A DNA stretch of 64,000 bases from Hyphomonadaceae bacterium (GTDB taxonomy: Bacteria; Pseudomonadota; Alphaproteobacteria; Caulobacterales; Hyphomonadaceae). The position numbers and the translations under genes are program-made. This document shows positions 34,962-45,975 of this stretch, piece after piece. Numbering within the stretch: the stretch's first letter is position 1; every line of letters starts with the position of its first letter. The notes under the pieces are model-generated. The model was not told the DNA's origin and ran no database searches. It was given only the letters and a program-made list of their open reading frames with translations. The stretch lies in contig JAOATF010000032.1 in NCBI GenBank assembly GCA_030158285.1, forward strand, positions 1-64,000, read 5' to 3'.

Positions 34962-37955
34962 CTAGAAGCGAACGTTCAGGCCGACGCTGAACACACGGCC
35001 CAGAGCGTCGTAGGTGCTCGGGAAGGTGTTGAGCGAGTTGTTCGACGTATCGGCAGCTTCGTTGCCGACCACCGGGGGCTTTTCCTCGAACAGGTTCGTG
35101 ACGCCCGCCGAGACCTTGAACTGGTCGGAGATCTTCCAGGAACCCGTCAGGTCGATGTAGTCCATCGCGTCGATGGTCTGGAAGGCGGCGAAGATCGGAA
35201 CGTCCGACGTGACTTCGCCAAGGTGACGCCACAGGTAACCGACCTGGAAGGCGTTATCCATGAACGGCAGGTTCCAGAGCGTGCGCTGGATCCAGCGGTC
35301 CTGCGGGAGCGGCGTGCCGAAGTTCGCGCCGCAGCTGGAGGCGAAGACGCCTTTGCAATCGACGGTCGGCAGGGTCGAGTAGGAGACGAACTCGTTGGTC
35401 AGGTAGTGGTTGCCGTTGAACGAGACAGCGAGGTTGCCCAGGCCGCCGAGGTCAACGTCTCCGCTGGCGGCGATCTCGATGCCTTCAGCGGAGATCGACT
35501 CCAGGTTTTCGAACAGCAGGACAACGCCCGAACCGTCGTTCACCAGGTTGCCGCCAATGCGCTGGATCTTGGCGCACTGAGCGACCTGGCCGAGGTTGTA
35601 GCAACCATCCAGCACGCCCTGAGCAGGCGCCGAGTTGATGTAGTCTTCGATCGTGATGTCGTAGTAGTCGACCGCGACGGTGACGTTCGAGATCATGTCC
35701 ACGCCGAAGTCCGGCGTCCACACCATGCCGAACGTGGTGGTGTCAGCCGTTTCCGGTTTCGGCAGGGCGGCCAGGTTCGTTCCGAAGAACGCGTTGATCT
35801 GGCCAGCCGTGATATCTTCGACCGTACCGACCTGACCAATCGTCATGCCCGTGCTGATGCAGCGCGCGCGGAGCGTGGCGTTGCCGGCGAGGACGGCGGC
35901 GTTGGTGATCGAGCACGGGTCCATGACCGCGTTGTCGAGACCCGTGGTGCGCGGCGAGGCGATCTCACCAACGTTCGGGGCGCGAACGGCTTGCTGCTTC
36001 ATGGCGCGGAAACGGAGGCCGTCGAACGGCGACCAGTTCACACCGTACTTGTAGGTGTCCGTGCCGCCGGACGGATCGTAGTCGGCGTAGCGGTAGCCGA
36101 CTTCGAGGTCGAGCGAGTGGACGAACGGCATGTCAGCCGCGATCGGCATGATGGCTTCGCCGTAGTATTCGTACGACGAGAAGCCGCCCTTGATCGGCAG
36201 GATGTTGCCGCCGGCGCCGCCGAGGCAGCTGGACGGAGCAAGCTTGAGGCACTCGTCCGGCGTCGTGCCGCCGCTCTCTTCGCGGTATTCCGCGCCGAGC
36301 GAGACCGCGAGACCCGTGGAAGCCCACGGCGTACGGACGTCGGCCATGTAGCCGCTGACGTTGCCCTGCAGGATGTCCTGCGAGTAGACGCGGTCTTCAA
36401 GCGCCGTGGCGCTCGAGTAGCTGGCCATCGCCGGGGTGATGCCGGCGCCCGTGCTGAACAGGTTCAGCGGAACGCAGGTCGGGTCGCCATTGCGGCAGGC
36501 AGTCGTCGAAACGGCGTCGAGCGCGTTCGCGATGTTCGCCAGGTTCGTGTAGCCGGCGCTCGTGCGGGTCTGGTGCGACTCGCCGTGCGAGAAGCTGACG
36601 TCATAATCCCAGTCCGGGACGATCTCGCCACGCACGCCAGCAACCAGCTGGAACCACGCGTTGTCGTACGAGGTCGAACGCGGTCCGAACTCGGTGGTGC
36701 GGCGGCGGTAGCCGATGTTGAGATCGTCGGCCGCGGTCACGGTGCCGCTCGAGTCAAGGTCGCGCCAGTTGGTGCCGGCGACCAGCGTGGGCGTCACCGC
36801 CGTACGGTCGGCTTCGGCCTGGGCAATGATCGTCGCGCGCTGGGCGGCCGAAATGAACGGGTTGGCCAGCGGCGTCCAGAAGGCGGTGTTGAAGATGCCC
36901 GAGGGAGCAATCTGCTGGGTCACGTTGACCTGGCTGAAGCTCGCGCGGCCATAGGCCTCGAAGTGCTGGTCGATCGTGTAGTGACCGATCGCCGTCGCGC
37001 CGAAACGCTCCTGCGGGGTCTGGTAGTAGTTGTACGGGTTGAAGTTGAACACCGAGCAGTTGGCGCCGATCGTACCGTTGGTGCGGACCTGACCGATGCC
37101 CGAAGCGCCGAAGATGGAGAGGCGGGTCGGGGTCGTGGTGGTCGAGCCGCCGGCGGCCACGGCGTTTTCGCCCTGGCAGAGCGGGTCAGCCGGCGCGGTC
37201 GGAGCAACGCCGTTCAGGAAGTTCGTGTAGCCCGAACCGTCAGCCGTCACGATGCCAAGACGGCCGAGCGGACGCGCGCCGCCCTGAACGCCTTCGCGGG
37301 TCGAGTAGTTGAAGCTCATCACGACGTTGCCGCGGCCGTCGTCGATGTTCGCGCCCATCGTGAGGGCGGTCGAGATGATCTCGCCGTCGTCTTCACCGGT
37401 GATCGAGCGGTCAACGTTCAGGTCGACGCCCTGGAAGTCGCGCTTGGTGATGAAGTTGATGGCGCCGGACATGGCGTCCGAACCGTAGGTCGCCGAGGCG
37501 CCGCCGGTCACGATGTCGACGCGCTCGAGCAGGGCGGTCGGGATGACCTGCGTGTCGACGCGGCCGTTGAAGTCGTACGGCGTCAGGCGCTGACCATCGA
37601 GCAGCAGCAGGTTGCGCTGCGCGCCGAGGCCACGAAGGTTGACCGTGGCGGCGCCGGCGGTGCCGTTGTTGACGTTCTGACCGTCGCCCGGGATCGTGGA
37701 CGGCAGCATGCGGAGGACTTTTTCGACTTCGGGCTGCTGCAGCAGCTCGATTTCGTCGGCGCCCACCGAAGTGATCGGGCTGGACGATTCAACGCCCGGC
37801 GCCGTGATGCGCGTGCCGGTCACGAACACGACTGCGCCTTCGTCCTTGGTCGCCGGGCCCTCTTGCGCGAAAGCGCCGGAGATGAAGCCGGGCGTGACCG
37901 ACAAGGCTGCAAGTAGAGTCGAGCGCAGCAGATACGCTTTCGCGGTAGTTCTCAC
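34962..37955 (-). CDS. TonB-dependent outer-membrane receptor
   Basis: Large outer-membrane beta-barrel with an N-terminal plug. The signal peptide is residues 1-30 (VRTTAKAYLLRSTLLAALSV...AFAQ). The TonB box region is followed by VTGTRI, the plug motif VNLRGLGAQRNLLLLDG and the GGASATYGSDAMSGAINFI segment. The protein ends with Phe in GRVFSVGLNVRF, as outer-membrane barrels do. The preferred start is GTG 37955 with GAGGGG upstream, giving 997 aa. The family imports siderophores, cobalamin or large nutrients in an energy-dependent way; the substrate is not deducible. It has its own strong terminator and stands alone. Confidence 0.94.
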   Translation of the reverse strand: MRTTAKAYLLRSTLLAALSVTPGFISGAFAQEGPATKDEGAVVFVTGTRITAPGVESSSPITSVGADEIELLQQPEVEKVLRMLPSTIPGDGQNVNNGTAGAATVNLRGLGAQRNLLLLDGQRLTPYDFNGRVDTQVIPTALLERVDIVTGGASATYGSDAMSGAINFITKRDFQGVDLNVDRSITGEDDGEIISTALTMGANIDDGRGNVVMSFNYSTREGVQGGARPLGRLGIVTADGSGYTNFLNGVAPTAPADPLCQGENAVAAGGSTTTTPTRLSIFGASGIGQVRTNGTIGANCSVFNFNPYNYYQTPQERFGATAIGHYTIDQHFEAYGRASFSQVNVTQQIAPSGIFNTAFWTPLANPFISAAQRATIIAQAEADRTAVTPTLVAGTNWRDLDSSGTVTAADDLNIGYRRRTTEFGPRSTSYDNAWFQLVAGVRGEIVPDWDYDVSFSHGESHQTRTSAGYTNLANIANALDAVSTTACRNGDPTCVPLNLFSTGAGITPAMASYSSATALEDRVYSQDILQGNVSGYMADVRTPWASTGLAVSLGAEYREESGGTTPDECLKLAPSSCLGGAGGNILPIKGGFSSYEYYGEAIMPIAADMPFVHSLDLEVGYRYADYDPSGGTDTYKYGVNWSPFDGLRFRAMKQQAVRAPNVGEIASPRTTGLDNAVMDPCSITNAAVLAGNATLRARCISTGMTIGQVGTVEDITAGQINAFFGTNLAALPKPETADTTTFGMVWTPDFGVDMISNVTVAVDYYDITIEDYINSAPAQGVLDGCYNLGQVAQCAKIQRIGGNLVNDGSGVVLLFENLESISAEGIEIAASGDVDLGGLGNLAVSFNGNHYLTNEFVSYSTLPTVDCKGVFASSCGANFGTPLPQDRWIQRTLWNLPFMDNAFQVGYLWRHLGEVTSDVPIFAAFQTIDAMDYIDLTGSWKISDQFKVSAGVTNLFEEKPPVVGNEAADTSNNSLNTFPSTYDALGRVFSVGLNVRF

Positions 37956-38430
37956 GATGTGGACCCCTCTGAATAATCCGACCAATTTGGCGCGGGCATC
38001 GCGCCTTGGCCCGCCGCAGCACCCGGTGCATCGCACTCAAGCCTTTGGCGGATTGGACACATTCCCGTCATAAATTTTCCCCCGTCAACGGGCCCGGGCG
38101 GGACTCCGGAGAATTTTCCGCAAAGATGCATGAATGTGCAGCATTTCTGCATCAGCTTCCGCAGAGGAAGGCAAAATATTTCGCCCGTCCTGACGCTGTC
38201 TTGCAAAACGACCGAATGGCCGCCGCGCTATCGGGCAGATTCTTGCCGCATTTCGTAGGGTGACCCCCTGAAACAGTGGTCAATTTACGACCCCGGAAAC
38301 CATGTCCGTCACCTTCCCGAGCGTCTTTTCGGGGTGACGAACTTGAAATCCTGTCGCGCCGACGTACCGGCGACACACTTCGCCCCACCGGAAAACGTGA
38401 CGCCAGACCCAGCCGCGCGAGGCGGAAGGC
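37956..38430. other. Intergenic region between gyrB and the TonB-dependent receptor gene
   Basis: The 475 bases between the gyrB stop and the receptor start contain no credible gene. The half nearer the receptor should hold its promoter, but no consensus -35/-10 pair stands out. A weak inverted repeat (GATGCA/TGCATC around 38124-38151) is the only structure noted. Confidence 0.5.
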
Positions 38431-40938
<2,508 letters not shown>

Positions 40939-40943
40939 CTACT

Positions 40944-42110
40944 TCAGCTCTCGCGAACCGTCCCATCAGACACTTCGAAGCGTTGGGCGCGGTCGCCGAA
41001 CGCGTCGAACAGGGAGCGGTCCGTTCCTGTGAGCCAGGCCTGGCCGCCGAGCGCGTCCAGTTCGTCATACAATGCGGCCCGCCGATCCGAATCGAGATGG
41101 GCTGCCGCCTCATCCAACAATAGCAGGGGTGAGGGGGCAAAATCACGCTCGAAAAGCGCCTGCGCATTAGCCAAAATCAAGCCTATTAACAAGGCTTTCT
41201 GCTCGCCCGTCGAGCACTGCTCCGCGGGCAGGCCCTTGGGCGCGTGAAAGACCCGCAAATCGCTCCTGTGAACACCCTCCGTCGTGCGCCCTGCAGCGCG
41301 GTCGCGGGCGCGATTTTCACGCAGCTGAGTGGTGATTTCCTGCTCGATGTCGGTGAGCGCCATGCCATGCGCGGCGTGGTTCTCGAACTCGCCGTCGAGA
41401 TCGATCAGCGCCTTCGGGAAGGCCCCCTCGGGACGCGTCAGGATGGCTTCCTGCATCACCCGCACAGCGTCGATGCGGTGGATGGCGATCGCGGCCCCCG
41501 CCGCCGCCATGCCCGTTTCGATCGCATCGAGCCAGGCCGGATCCTGCCTGCCCTGCTCCAGCAGCGCATTGCGCTGGCGCATCGCCTTCTCATAGGCGGC
41601 GGAGGCTGCTGCGTGGGTCGGGAAATGCGCCAGCACCTGCCGGTCGAGAAACTTGCGCCTGTCGCCGGCCGGCCCCGCGAAGACACGGTCCATCGAGGGC
41701 GTCAGCCAGATCACCCGCATCAGCTCGCCAAGATCGCCCTGCGCGGTCTCGACGCCATCGAGCCGGGCGGAGCGCTTGGAGCGGCCGTTCTCGTCCAGCT
41801 CCAGCGCCAGAGAGAGCCTGCGGTCCACCTCGCCATCGCGCACATCGGCCGAGATCGCCCAGCCGGGCGCGCGCGCGCCCTCCGGCGTCTGGCGGATCAG
41901 GTCGACAAATTCCGTCCCCCGCAGCCCCCGCCCCGGCGACAGCATCGAGACGGCTTCCATGAGATTGGTCTTGCCCGCGCCATTGGCTCCGAACAGGCAG
42001 ACGTGGCGGCCATCAAGGCGCAGGTCGAGCCCGGCATAGTTCCGGAAATCGCGCAGCCCCATCCGCGTGAGGCGCACGTGCGGCCGGCGTTGTTCAAGCA
42101 GATCGCTCAT
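40944..42110 (-). CDS. recF: DNA replication and repair protein RecF
   Basis: SMC-like ATPase that helps load RecA at single-strand gaps. Walker A GANGAGKTNLMEA lies near residues 41-53, and the ABC signature and Walker B regions are near the C-terminus (STGEQKALLIGLILANA and LLLLDEAAAHLD). The start is ATG 42110 (MSDLLEQRRPHVRL), 388 aa; an upstream in-frame GTG would add three residues. It lies between dnaN and gyrB on the same strand. Confidence 0.95.
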   Translation of the reverse strand: MSDLLEQRRPHVRLTRMGLRDFRNYAGLDLRLDGRHVCLFGANGAGKTNLMEAVSMLSPGRGLRGTEFVDLIRQTPEGARAPGWAISADVRDGEVDRRLSLALELDENGRSKRSARLDGVETAQGDLGELMRVIWLTPSMDRVFAGPAGDRRKFLDRQVLAHFPTHAAASAAYEKAMRQRNALLEQGRQDPAWLDAIETGMAAAGAAIAIHRIDAVRVMQEAILTRPEGAFPKALIDLDGEFENHAAHGMALTDIEQEITTQLRENRARDRAAGRTTEGVHRSDLRVFHAPKGLPAEQCSTGEQKALLIGLILANAQALFERDFAPSPLLLLDEAAAHLDSDRRAALYDELDALGGQAWLTGTDRSLFDAFGDRAQRFEVSDGTVRES

Positions 42111-42183
42111 GCCGGCCACGCACGCGTGAAAGTGCGTTTACGTCTCGTCCGTTGCGCCAATCCGTCCGCTACGCGGCCGGCCC

Positions 42184-42226
42184 CTTCCGTCACGCTTCGC
42201 GCGCCACCTTCCCCGCTTCGCGGGGC
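42184..42226. repeat. Shorter copy of the dispersed palindromic repeat, between dnaN and recF
   Basis: The sequence contains CTTCCGTCACG, CTTCGCGCGCCACCTTCCCC and a CCCCGC-TTC-GCGGGG hairpin. These are the same building blocks as the 134-base element at 16960-17093, but only one half is present. It sits in the 168-base gap between recF and dnaN. Confidence 0.55.
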
Positions 42227-42278
42227 AGGACCACATATCGCGCGGCTGGTGATCCTCCCTCGCCGAAAGGCAGCCAGC

Positions 42279-43391
42279 CTACACACGCAACGGCATCAGC
42301 ACGTATTCCGCGCCGGCGTCCTTGGCGTCGATCACGCGCGCGGGCGAGGCCGCGTCGTTGAACTCGACACGCGTCTCTTCGCTTTCGATCTGGCCGGCGA
42401 CATCGAGCAGGTATTTGGCGTTGAAGCCGATCTCGATCGGCTCGCTGTCATAGCTGACTTCGAGGTCCTCGGCGCCGTGGCCGGATTCCGAATGCGACAC
42501 CGCCAGCATCAGCTTGCCCGGCGACACCGACAGTTTCACCGAACGCGACCGCTCAGCCGAGACGGTCGCCACGCGATCGACCGCAGCCTTGAACGCCTTG
42601 GTGTCGACCATCATGATCCGGTTGTTGTTCTTCGGGATGACGCGCTGGTAGTCCGGGAACGAACCGTCGATCAGCTTGGACGTCAGCACGGCCTCGCCAA
42701 TGCGGAAGACGATCTTGGAATCTGACGCCTCGACCGCGATCGTCTCGGGCGCATCATCCAGCAAGCGGCGCACTTCGGCGACGGCCTTGCGCGGCACGAT
42801 CACGCCCTTCAGCGCGGACGAGCCCTTGGGCGCATCGCCCTCGGCCAGCGCCAGGCGGTGGCCATCGGTCGCCACGGCGCGCAGCACGTTGCCCTTCGCG
42901 CCTTTAGCGTGGTGCAGGTAGATGCCGTTCAGGTAGTAGCGCGTCTCTTCGGTCGAGATCGCAAAGCGCGTCTTGTCGATCAGGCGGCGCAGCTCGGCCG
43001 CCTCCATCTCGAATTTCACCGGCGCGTCTTCTCGCGCCATGGTCTGGAAGTCGCTGGCCGGAAGCGTCGGCAGGGCGAACTTGGACCGGCCCGCCGAAAT
43101 CGACAGGCGGCCTTCGGAAAGATCGAGAGCAACTTCGGAGCCTTCCGGCAGTTTCCGGACGACATCGAACAGCGTCTGGGCCGGCGCGGTGATGGAACCC
43201 GCCTTCTTCACTTTGGCCTCGGCCGCATCCGTCGCCTCGATGTCGAGGTCGGTCGCCGTCATGCTGAGCTTGTCGCCTTCGGCTTCGAGCAGGATGTTGG
43301 ACAGGATCGGAATCGTGTTCCGCCGCTCAACCACGGCCTGAACGTGGGACAGCGCCCGCATCAGCGCATTGCGGTCGATGGTCAGTTTCAT
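42279..43391 (-). CDS. dnaN: DNA polymerase III beta sliding clamp
   Basis: Ring-shaped processivity clamp for the replicative polymerase. The N-terminal opening MKLTIDRNALMRALSHVQAVVERRNTIPILSNILLEA is classic, and three repeated clamp domains follow. The C-terminal YVLMPLRV is the conserved end. The length of 370 aa is normal. It follows dnaA with about 205 bases between, which hold a strong hairpin and a DnaA-box-like sequence. Confidence 0.97.
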   Translation of the reverse strand: MKLTIDRNALMRALSHVQAVVERRNTIPILSNILLEAEGDKLSMTATDLDIEATDAAEAKVKKAGSITAPAQTLFDVVRKLPEGSEVALDLSEGRLSISAGRSKFALPTLPASDFQTMAREDAPVKFEMEAAELRRLIDKTRFAISTEETRYYLNGIYLHHAKGAKGNVLRAVATDGHRLALAEGDAPKGSSALKGVIVPRKAVAEVRRLLDDAPETIAVEASDSKIVFRIGEAVLTSKLIDGSFPDYQRVIPKNNNRIMMVDTKAFKAAVDRVATVSAERSRSVKLSVSPGKLMLAVSHSESGHGAEDLEVSYDSEPIEIGFNAKYLLDVAGQIESEETRVEFNDAASPARVIDAKDAGAEYVLMPLRV

Positions 43392-43454
43392 ACGTCCAGT
43401 CCCTGTCAGGAGGCGCGGCTTCGAGACAGCGCCTGGCGGTTCACCGGAAACGAT

Positions 43455-43491
43455 CCGGCCCGCCTGTCCCTGAAATGGGAGGGCGGGCCGG
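43455..43491 (-). terminator. Strong hairpin between dnaA and dnaN
   Basis: A perfect 10-bp GC stem (43455-43464 with 43482-43491) encloses 17 bases that can pair partly themselves. It lies about 105 bases past the dnaA stop and 64 bases before dnaN. Only a weak TTT follows on the minus strand. It may terminate or attenuate dnaA transcripts so that dnaN needs its own promoter. Confidence 0.5.
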
Positions 43492-43544
43492 AAGATTAGC
43501 CAATTTAAAGTTCGCGGGAAGGGCTGTCAGAGCCCCAACCCGAT

Positions 43545-43553
43545 CTATCCACA
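43545..43553. promoter_or_regulatory. DnaA-box-like 9-mer in the dnaA-dnaN gap
   Basis: CTATCCACA differs from the consensus DnaA box TTATCCACA at one position. A single box next to dnaA may contribute to autoregulation. No cluster of boxes was seen, so it is not evidence for an origin. Confidence 0.4.
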
Positions 43554-43596
43554 TGCCCTCCCCCGATTTTGGGCGGATTGGCGCGGGATCGAGCGC

Positions 43597-45129
43597 TCAA
43601 CGCGTGTTGCGCGGGTCGGCCATGATGCGCTGTTCCAGCTGGCGCAGCTCGTCGGCCATGGTCTCGTTCGAGGCCACCATCGCGGCGATCTTGCGATAGG
43701 CGAACAGCACCGTGGTGTGATCGCGGTCGCCGAACATGCGGCCGATCTGCGGGTAGGAGCATTTGGTCAGCTGGCGAGAGAGATACATCGCGTACTGACG
43801 CGGCAGGGCGTACTGACGCTTGCGGCAGGCAGATTCCAGCTCGGCCTTGGTGACGCCGTAAGCGCGGGCCGTGACGTCCTTGATCGTGTCGATGCGCGGG
43901 GCGCGGGCGGGAGCGCCGCCCATCTGCAGCTGGATCGATTTCTCGACTGCCGCCCGGTCCACCGGCTTTCCGGCCAGAACCGTACCGCAATAGACGTTGC
44001 GAACCGCGCCGCAGAGCGCCCGGCCCGAGGCCGGGAGACGGTCGGCAAGCAAGTCGATCCACTCTTCCGTCAGCTGGAACTCCGCCTCGATGGCCGAGGC
44101 AGAGGTCGACACGGCGTCAGCATGGGCGCGCAGGATTTCGCGGCGCAGGTTGCGTTCCGGCAGTTCCATCTGGGCGATGACGCCGCCATGGATCTCGTCA
44201 CGCATGCGCTCGTCGAGCTGGTCGATCAGGGCCGGCGTCTGGTCGGCCGCCAGCACAACCACGCCGCCATTGGCGACGATCGCGCGCAGGTGGGAGAAGA
44301 ATTCCACCAGCGTGCCGGGCTTGGCGCAGATGAACTGGAAATCGTCCAGCAGCACGACCTTGGCGCGGCGGAACAGGGTGCGCAGGTCGGACGTGTCTTT
44401 CCGCTTCACGCCGTCGATGAAGGCGTGGAGGAAATCTTCCGCGCTCATGTAGAGCACGCTGCCTTCGCCGCGCGCGGTGCGCAGCGCTGCCTCGATGCCT
44501 CTCAGCAGGTGCGTCTTGCCGACGCCGTGCGGGCCAACGATCGTGACGACATGGGCCGAAACGCTGGCGCCCATGGCAAGACGACGTGCAAGACCGAACG
44601 CGATGCGGTTGGAATCGCCGACCATGAAGTTGTCGAGCGTCTGCGCGTCATCGCCCGCATCGACCGGCGCAAAGGCGTCGTCCATCACGTCCAGCTCGGC
44701 TTCCGCTTCAAGCTCGACCGCTTCGGATTGACGCGCCAGCGCCAGCACTTCGCCAGAAATGCGCTCACGCGCCTGGATGCGCACGCGACGGCCCTGACGG
44801 TCGAACTGTTTCCACGCTTGCTGGATGTCGTGGTCGAATTCGGATTCCACGCGCTGACGCTCATGCTCGCTGGCGGCGGCGAACAGCACTTCGCCGTTCA
44901 CTTCGGCGACGAGTTCGAGCTTCGCGATCCAGGTATCGAACTTAACGTCGCCCATGCGACGGCGCAGAACGGCGCGCGCGGCTTCCCAGATGGCCGGAAT
45001 CTGATCGCCGTCATTACCCGACATCGGGCCGGTCGCCAGCGGCCGACTGGCCTGGCTCTGCTCAACCGTGCGCGGCGCGCCACCTGCGCCAGCCGGCGCG
45101 AAACGTGTCGTGGTCTGCTTGTTGATCAT
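43597..45129 (-). CDS. dnaA: Chromosomal replication initiator DnaA
   Basis: AAA+ initiator that melts oriC and loads helicase. Domain I spans about residues 44-115 (IWEAARAVLRRRMGDVKFDTW). Walker A GPHGVGKT is at 199-206 and Walker B VVLLDDFQF at about 258-266. The DNA-binding domain IV carries the signature RMFGDRDHTTVLFAYRKI. An unusual 40-residue tail precedes domain I, and a downstream in-frame ATG (residue 36) exists, so the true start may be shorter. GAGGGG precedes the ATG at 45129. The 420-base upstream region is structured and GANTC-rich, which points to cell-cycle control as in Caulobacter. Confidence 0.96.
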   Translation of the reverse strand: MINKQTTTRFAPAGAGGAPRTVEQSQASRPLATGPMSGNDGDQIPAIWEAARAVLRRRMGDVKFDTWIAKLELVAEVNGEVLFAAASEHERQRVESEFDHDIQQAWKQFDRQGRRVRIQARERISGEVLALARQSEAVELEAEAELDVMDDAFAPVDAGDDAQTLDNFMVGDSNRIAFGLARRLAMGASVSAHVVTIVGPHGVGKTHLLRGIEAALRTARGEGSVLYMSAEDFLHAFIDGVKRKDTSDLRTLFRRAKVVLLDDFQFICAKPGTLVEFFSHLRAIVANGGVVVLAADQTPALIDQLDERMRDEIHGGVIAQMELPERNLRREILRAHADAVSTSASAIEAEFQLTEEWIDLLADRLPASGRALCGAVRNVYCGTVLAGKPVDRAAVEKSIQLQMGGAPARAPRIDTIKDVTARAYGVTKAELESACRKRQYALPRQYAMYLSRQLTKCSYPQIGRMFGDRDHTTVLFAYRKIAAMVASNETMADELRQLEQRIMADPRNTR

Positions 45130-45170
45130 GGCCCCTCATCTACCCTTTCTAGGGATGCCCCCCTTTCTAT

Positions 45171-45231
45171 TTTTTTGGACAAAAAGGCTCCCCGCCGGCT
45201 CAAGCCCCTGAGCCGCACGACGTGTCCAAAA
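45171..45231 (-). promoter_or_regulatory. Structured 5-prime leader of dnaA
   Basis: A perfect 10-bp inverted repeat (TTTTTGGACA at 45171-45180 with TGTCCAAAAA at 45222-45231) encloses a second 7-bp hairpin (CGGCTCA 45195-45201 with TGAGCCG 45208-45214). In the dnaA mRNA this would form a two-level stem-loop whose base is about 40 bases upstream of the start codon. An effect on dnaA translation or stability is an inference. Confidence 0.5.
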
Positions 45232-45326
45232 ACGAAGGAAGGTACTCGCTACAGAGGAGAGTTTTTCTCCGATCGAGACGATTGGTCAACCGCGACAAAC
45301 GCCACAGCTGCCGAATTATTTTTCAT

Positions 45327-45359
45327 GATTCCGTCATCGTGAGTCTTGCCACTGGAATC
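45327..45359. promoter_or_regulatory. Cluster of three GANTC methylation sites upstream of dnaA
   Basis: GATTC (45327-45331), GAGTC (45341-45345) and GAATC (45355-45359) occur at 14-base spacing. GANTC is the target of the cell-cycle methyltransferase CcrM in alphaproteobacteria, and such sites mark dnaA promoters and origins in Caulobacter. No dnaA promoter hexamers could be fixed with confidence. Confidence 0.55.
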
Positions 45360-45414
45360 ATTGAAAAATCGAAGTCGCAGCGCAGAAATCATCGCCACCG
45401 CGTGCATGTGCAAT

Positions 45415-45480
45415 CATCCGTATACGGATGGGTTGTCACAATGCGAAATCGCTGTCGCATGTCGGTTGTACGACATGCGA
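45415..45480. promoter_or_regulatory. Palindrome and competing hairpins between rpsT and dnaA
   Basis: CATCCGTATACGGATG (45415-45430) is a perfect 16-bp palindrome. Next to it, ATGCGA (45441-45446), TCGCAT (45455-45460) and ATGCGA (45475-45480) alternate. The middle copy can pair either leftward (6 bp) or rightward as part of a 10-bp stem (45455-45464 with 45471-45480). The arrangement resembles an operator plus a two-state switch, but no factor is known. Confidence 0.45.
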
Positions 45481-45508
45481 ACTCAACTGCGAAGAGAGGT
45501 GAAACGCA

Positions 45509-45527
45509 ACCCCGAAAAAGCGGGGGT
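45509..45527 (-). terminator. Probable rpsT terminator
   Basis: A short stem (CCCCG/CGGGG) with an A-rich loop lies about 26 bases past the rpsT stop. In the minus-strand transcript it reads CCCCG-CTTTTT-CGGGG followed by TTGCGTTTC. The stem is only 5 bp, so the call is moderate. Confidence 0.45.
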
Positions 45528-45552
45528 CAGGCGAAGCGAAGTCAGGGGTCGC

Positions 45553-45819
45553 TTACGCGCCGATGCCCTTAACGCGGGCAGCCAGGCGGGAGACTTTCCG
45601 CGAGGCGGTGTTCTTGTGCAGCACACCCTTGGTGACGCCGCGCATGATTTCCGGCTCGGCGGCTTTCAGGGCGATCGTGGCGGCGGCCTTGTCGCCTGAC
45701 GCAACGGCTTCCTCGACCTTCCGGACGAAGGTGCGGACGCGCGACTTGCGCGACTTGTTGACCTCGGTCCGCGTGGCGATCTTGCGCACCATTTTCTTGG
45801 CGGATTTCGTATTGGCCAT
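45553..45819 (-). CDS. rpsT: 30S ribosomal protein S20
   Basis: Small basic 16S rRNA-binding protein (88 aa), three long helices. The start [27 protein letters not shown] and the [21 protein letters not shown] end are diagnostic. A GGAG/GGAAG site precedes the ATG. The gene lies upstream of dnaA, as in Caulobacter. A likely promoter is at 45880-45908. The leader between promoter and start codon can form a GC hairpin around 45846-45874, which could be an S20 leader element. Confidence 0.96.
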   Translation of the reverse strand: MANTKSAKKMVRKIATRTEVNKSRKSRVRTFVRKVEEAVASGDKAAATIALKAAEPEIMRGVTKGVLHKNTASRKVSRLAARVKGIGA

Positions 45820-45879
45820 CGGTCTTCCAAGCTCCGTTTACCCTCGCCCCGCAAGCAATCGCGGGATTTGGGGAGCGGC

Positions 45880-45908
45880 CTCTTATCAGCGTCGCTGGGA
45901 GCGGTCAA
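45880..45908 (-). promoter_or_regulatory. Likely rpsT promoter
   Basis: On the minus strand, TTGACC (45908-45903), a 17-base spacer and TAAGAG (45885-45880) lie about 60 bases upstream of the rpsT start. The -35 matches the consensus at five of six positions; the -10 is weaker. Confidence 0.45.
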
Positions 45909-45975
45909 CGCAACCCGCGGATGAATCTCGCCACCCCTGAAAATCGGCCGCACCTCGCCCTCTGGGTTCCCGGCC

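Noticed and set aside
34938-37916. A 992-codon open frame antisense to the TonB-dependent receptor gene
   Set aside because: Its translation is Arg/Val/Asp-rich with no domain. It is the mirror of a GC-rich gene whose receptor reading has a signal peptide, plug motifs and terminal Phe.
45130-45552. Calling the rpsT-dnaA gap the replication origin
   Set aside because: There is no cluster of DnaA boxes. In Caulobacter the origin lies elsewhere, near hemE. The structure seen fits regulation of dnaA equally well.
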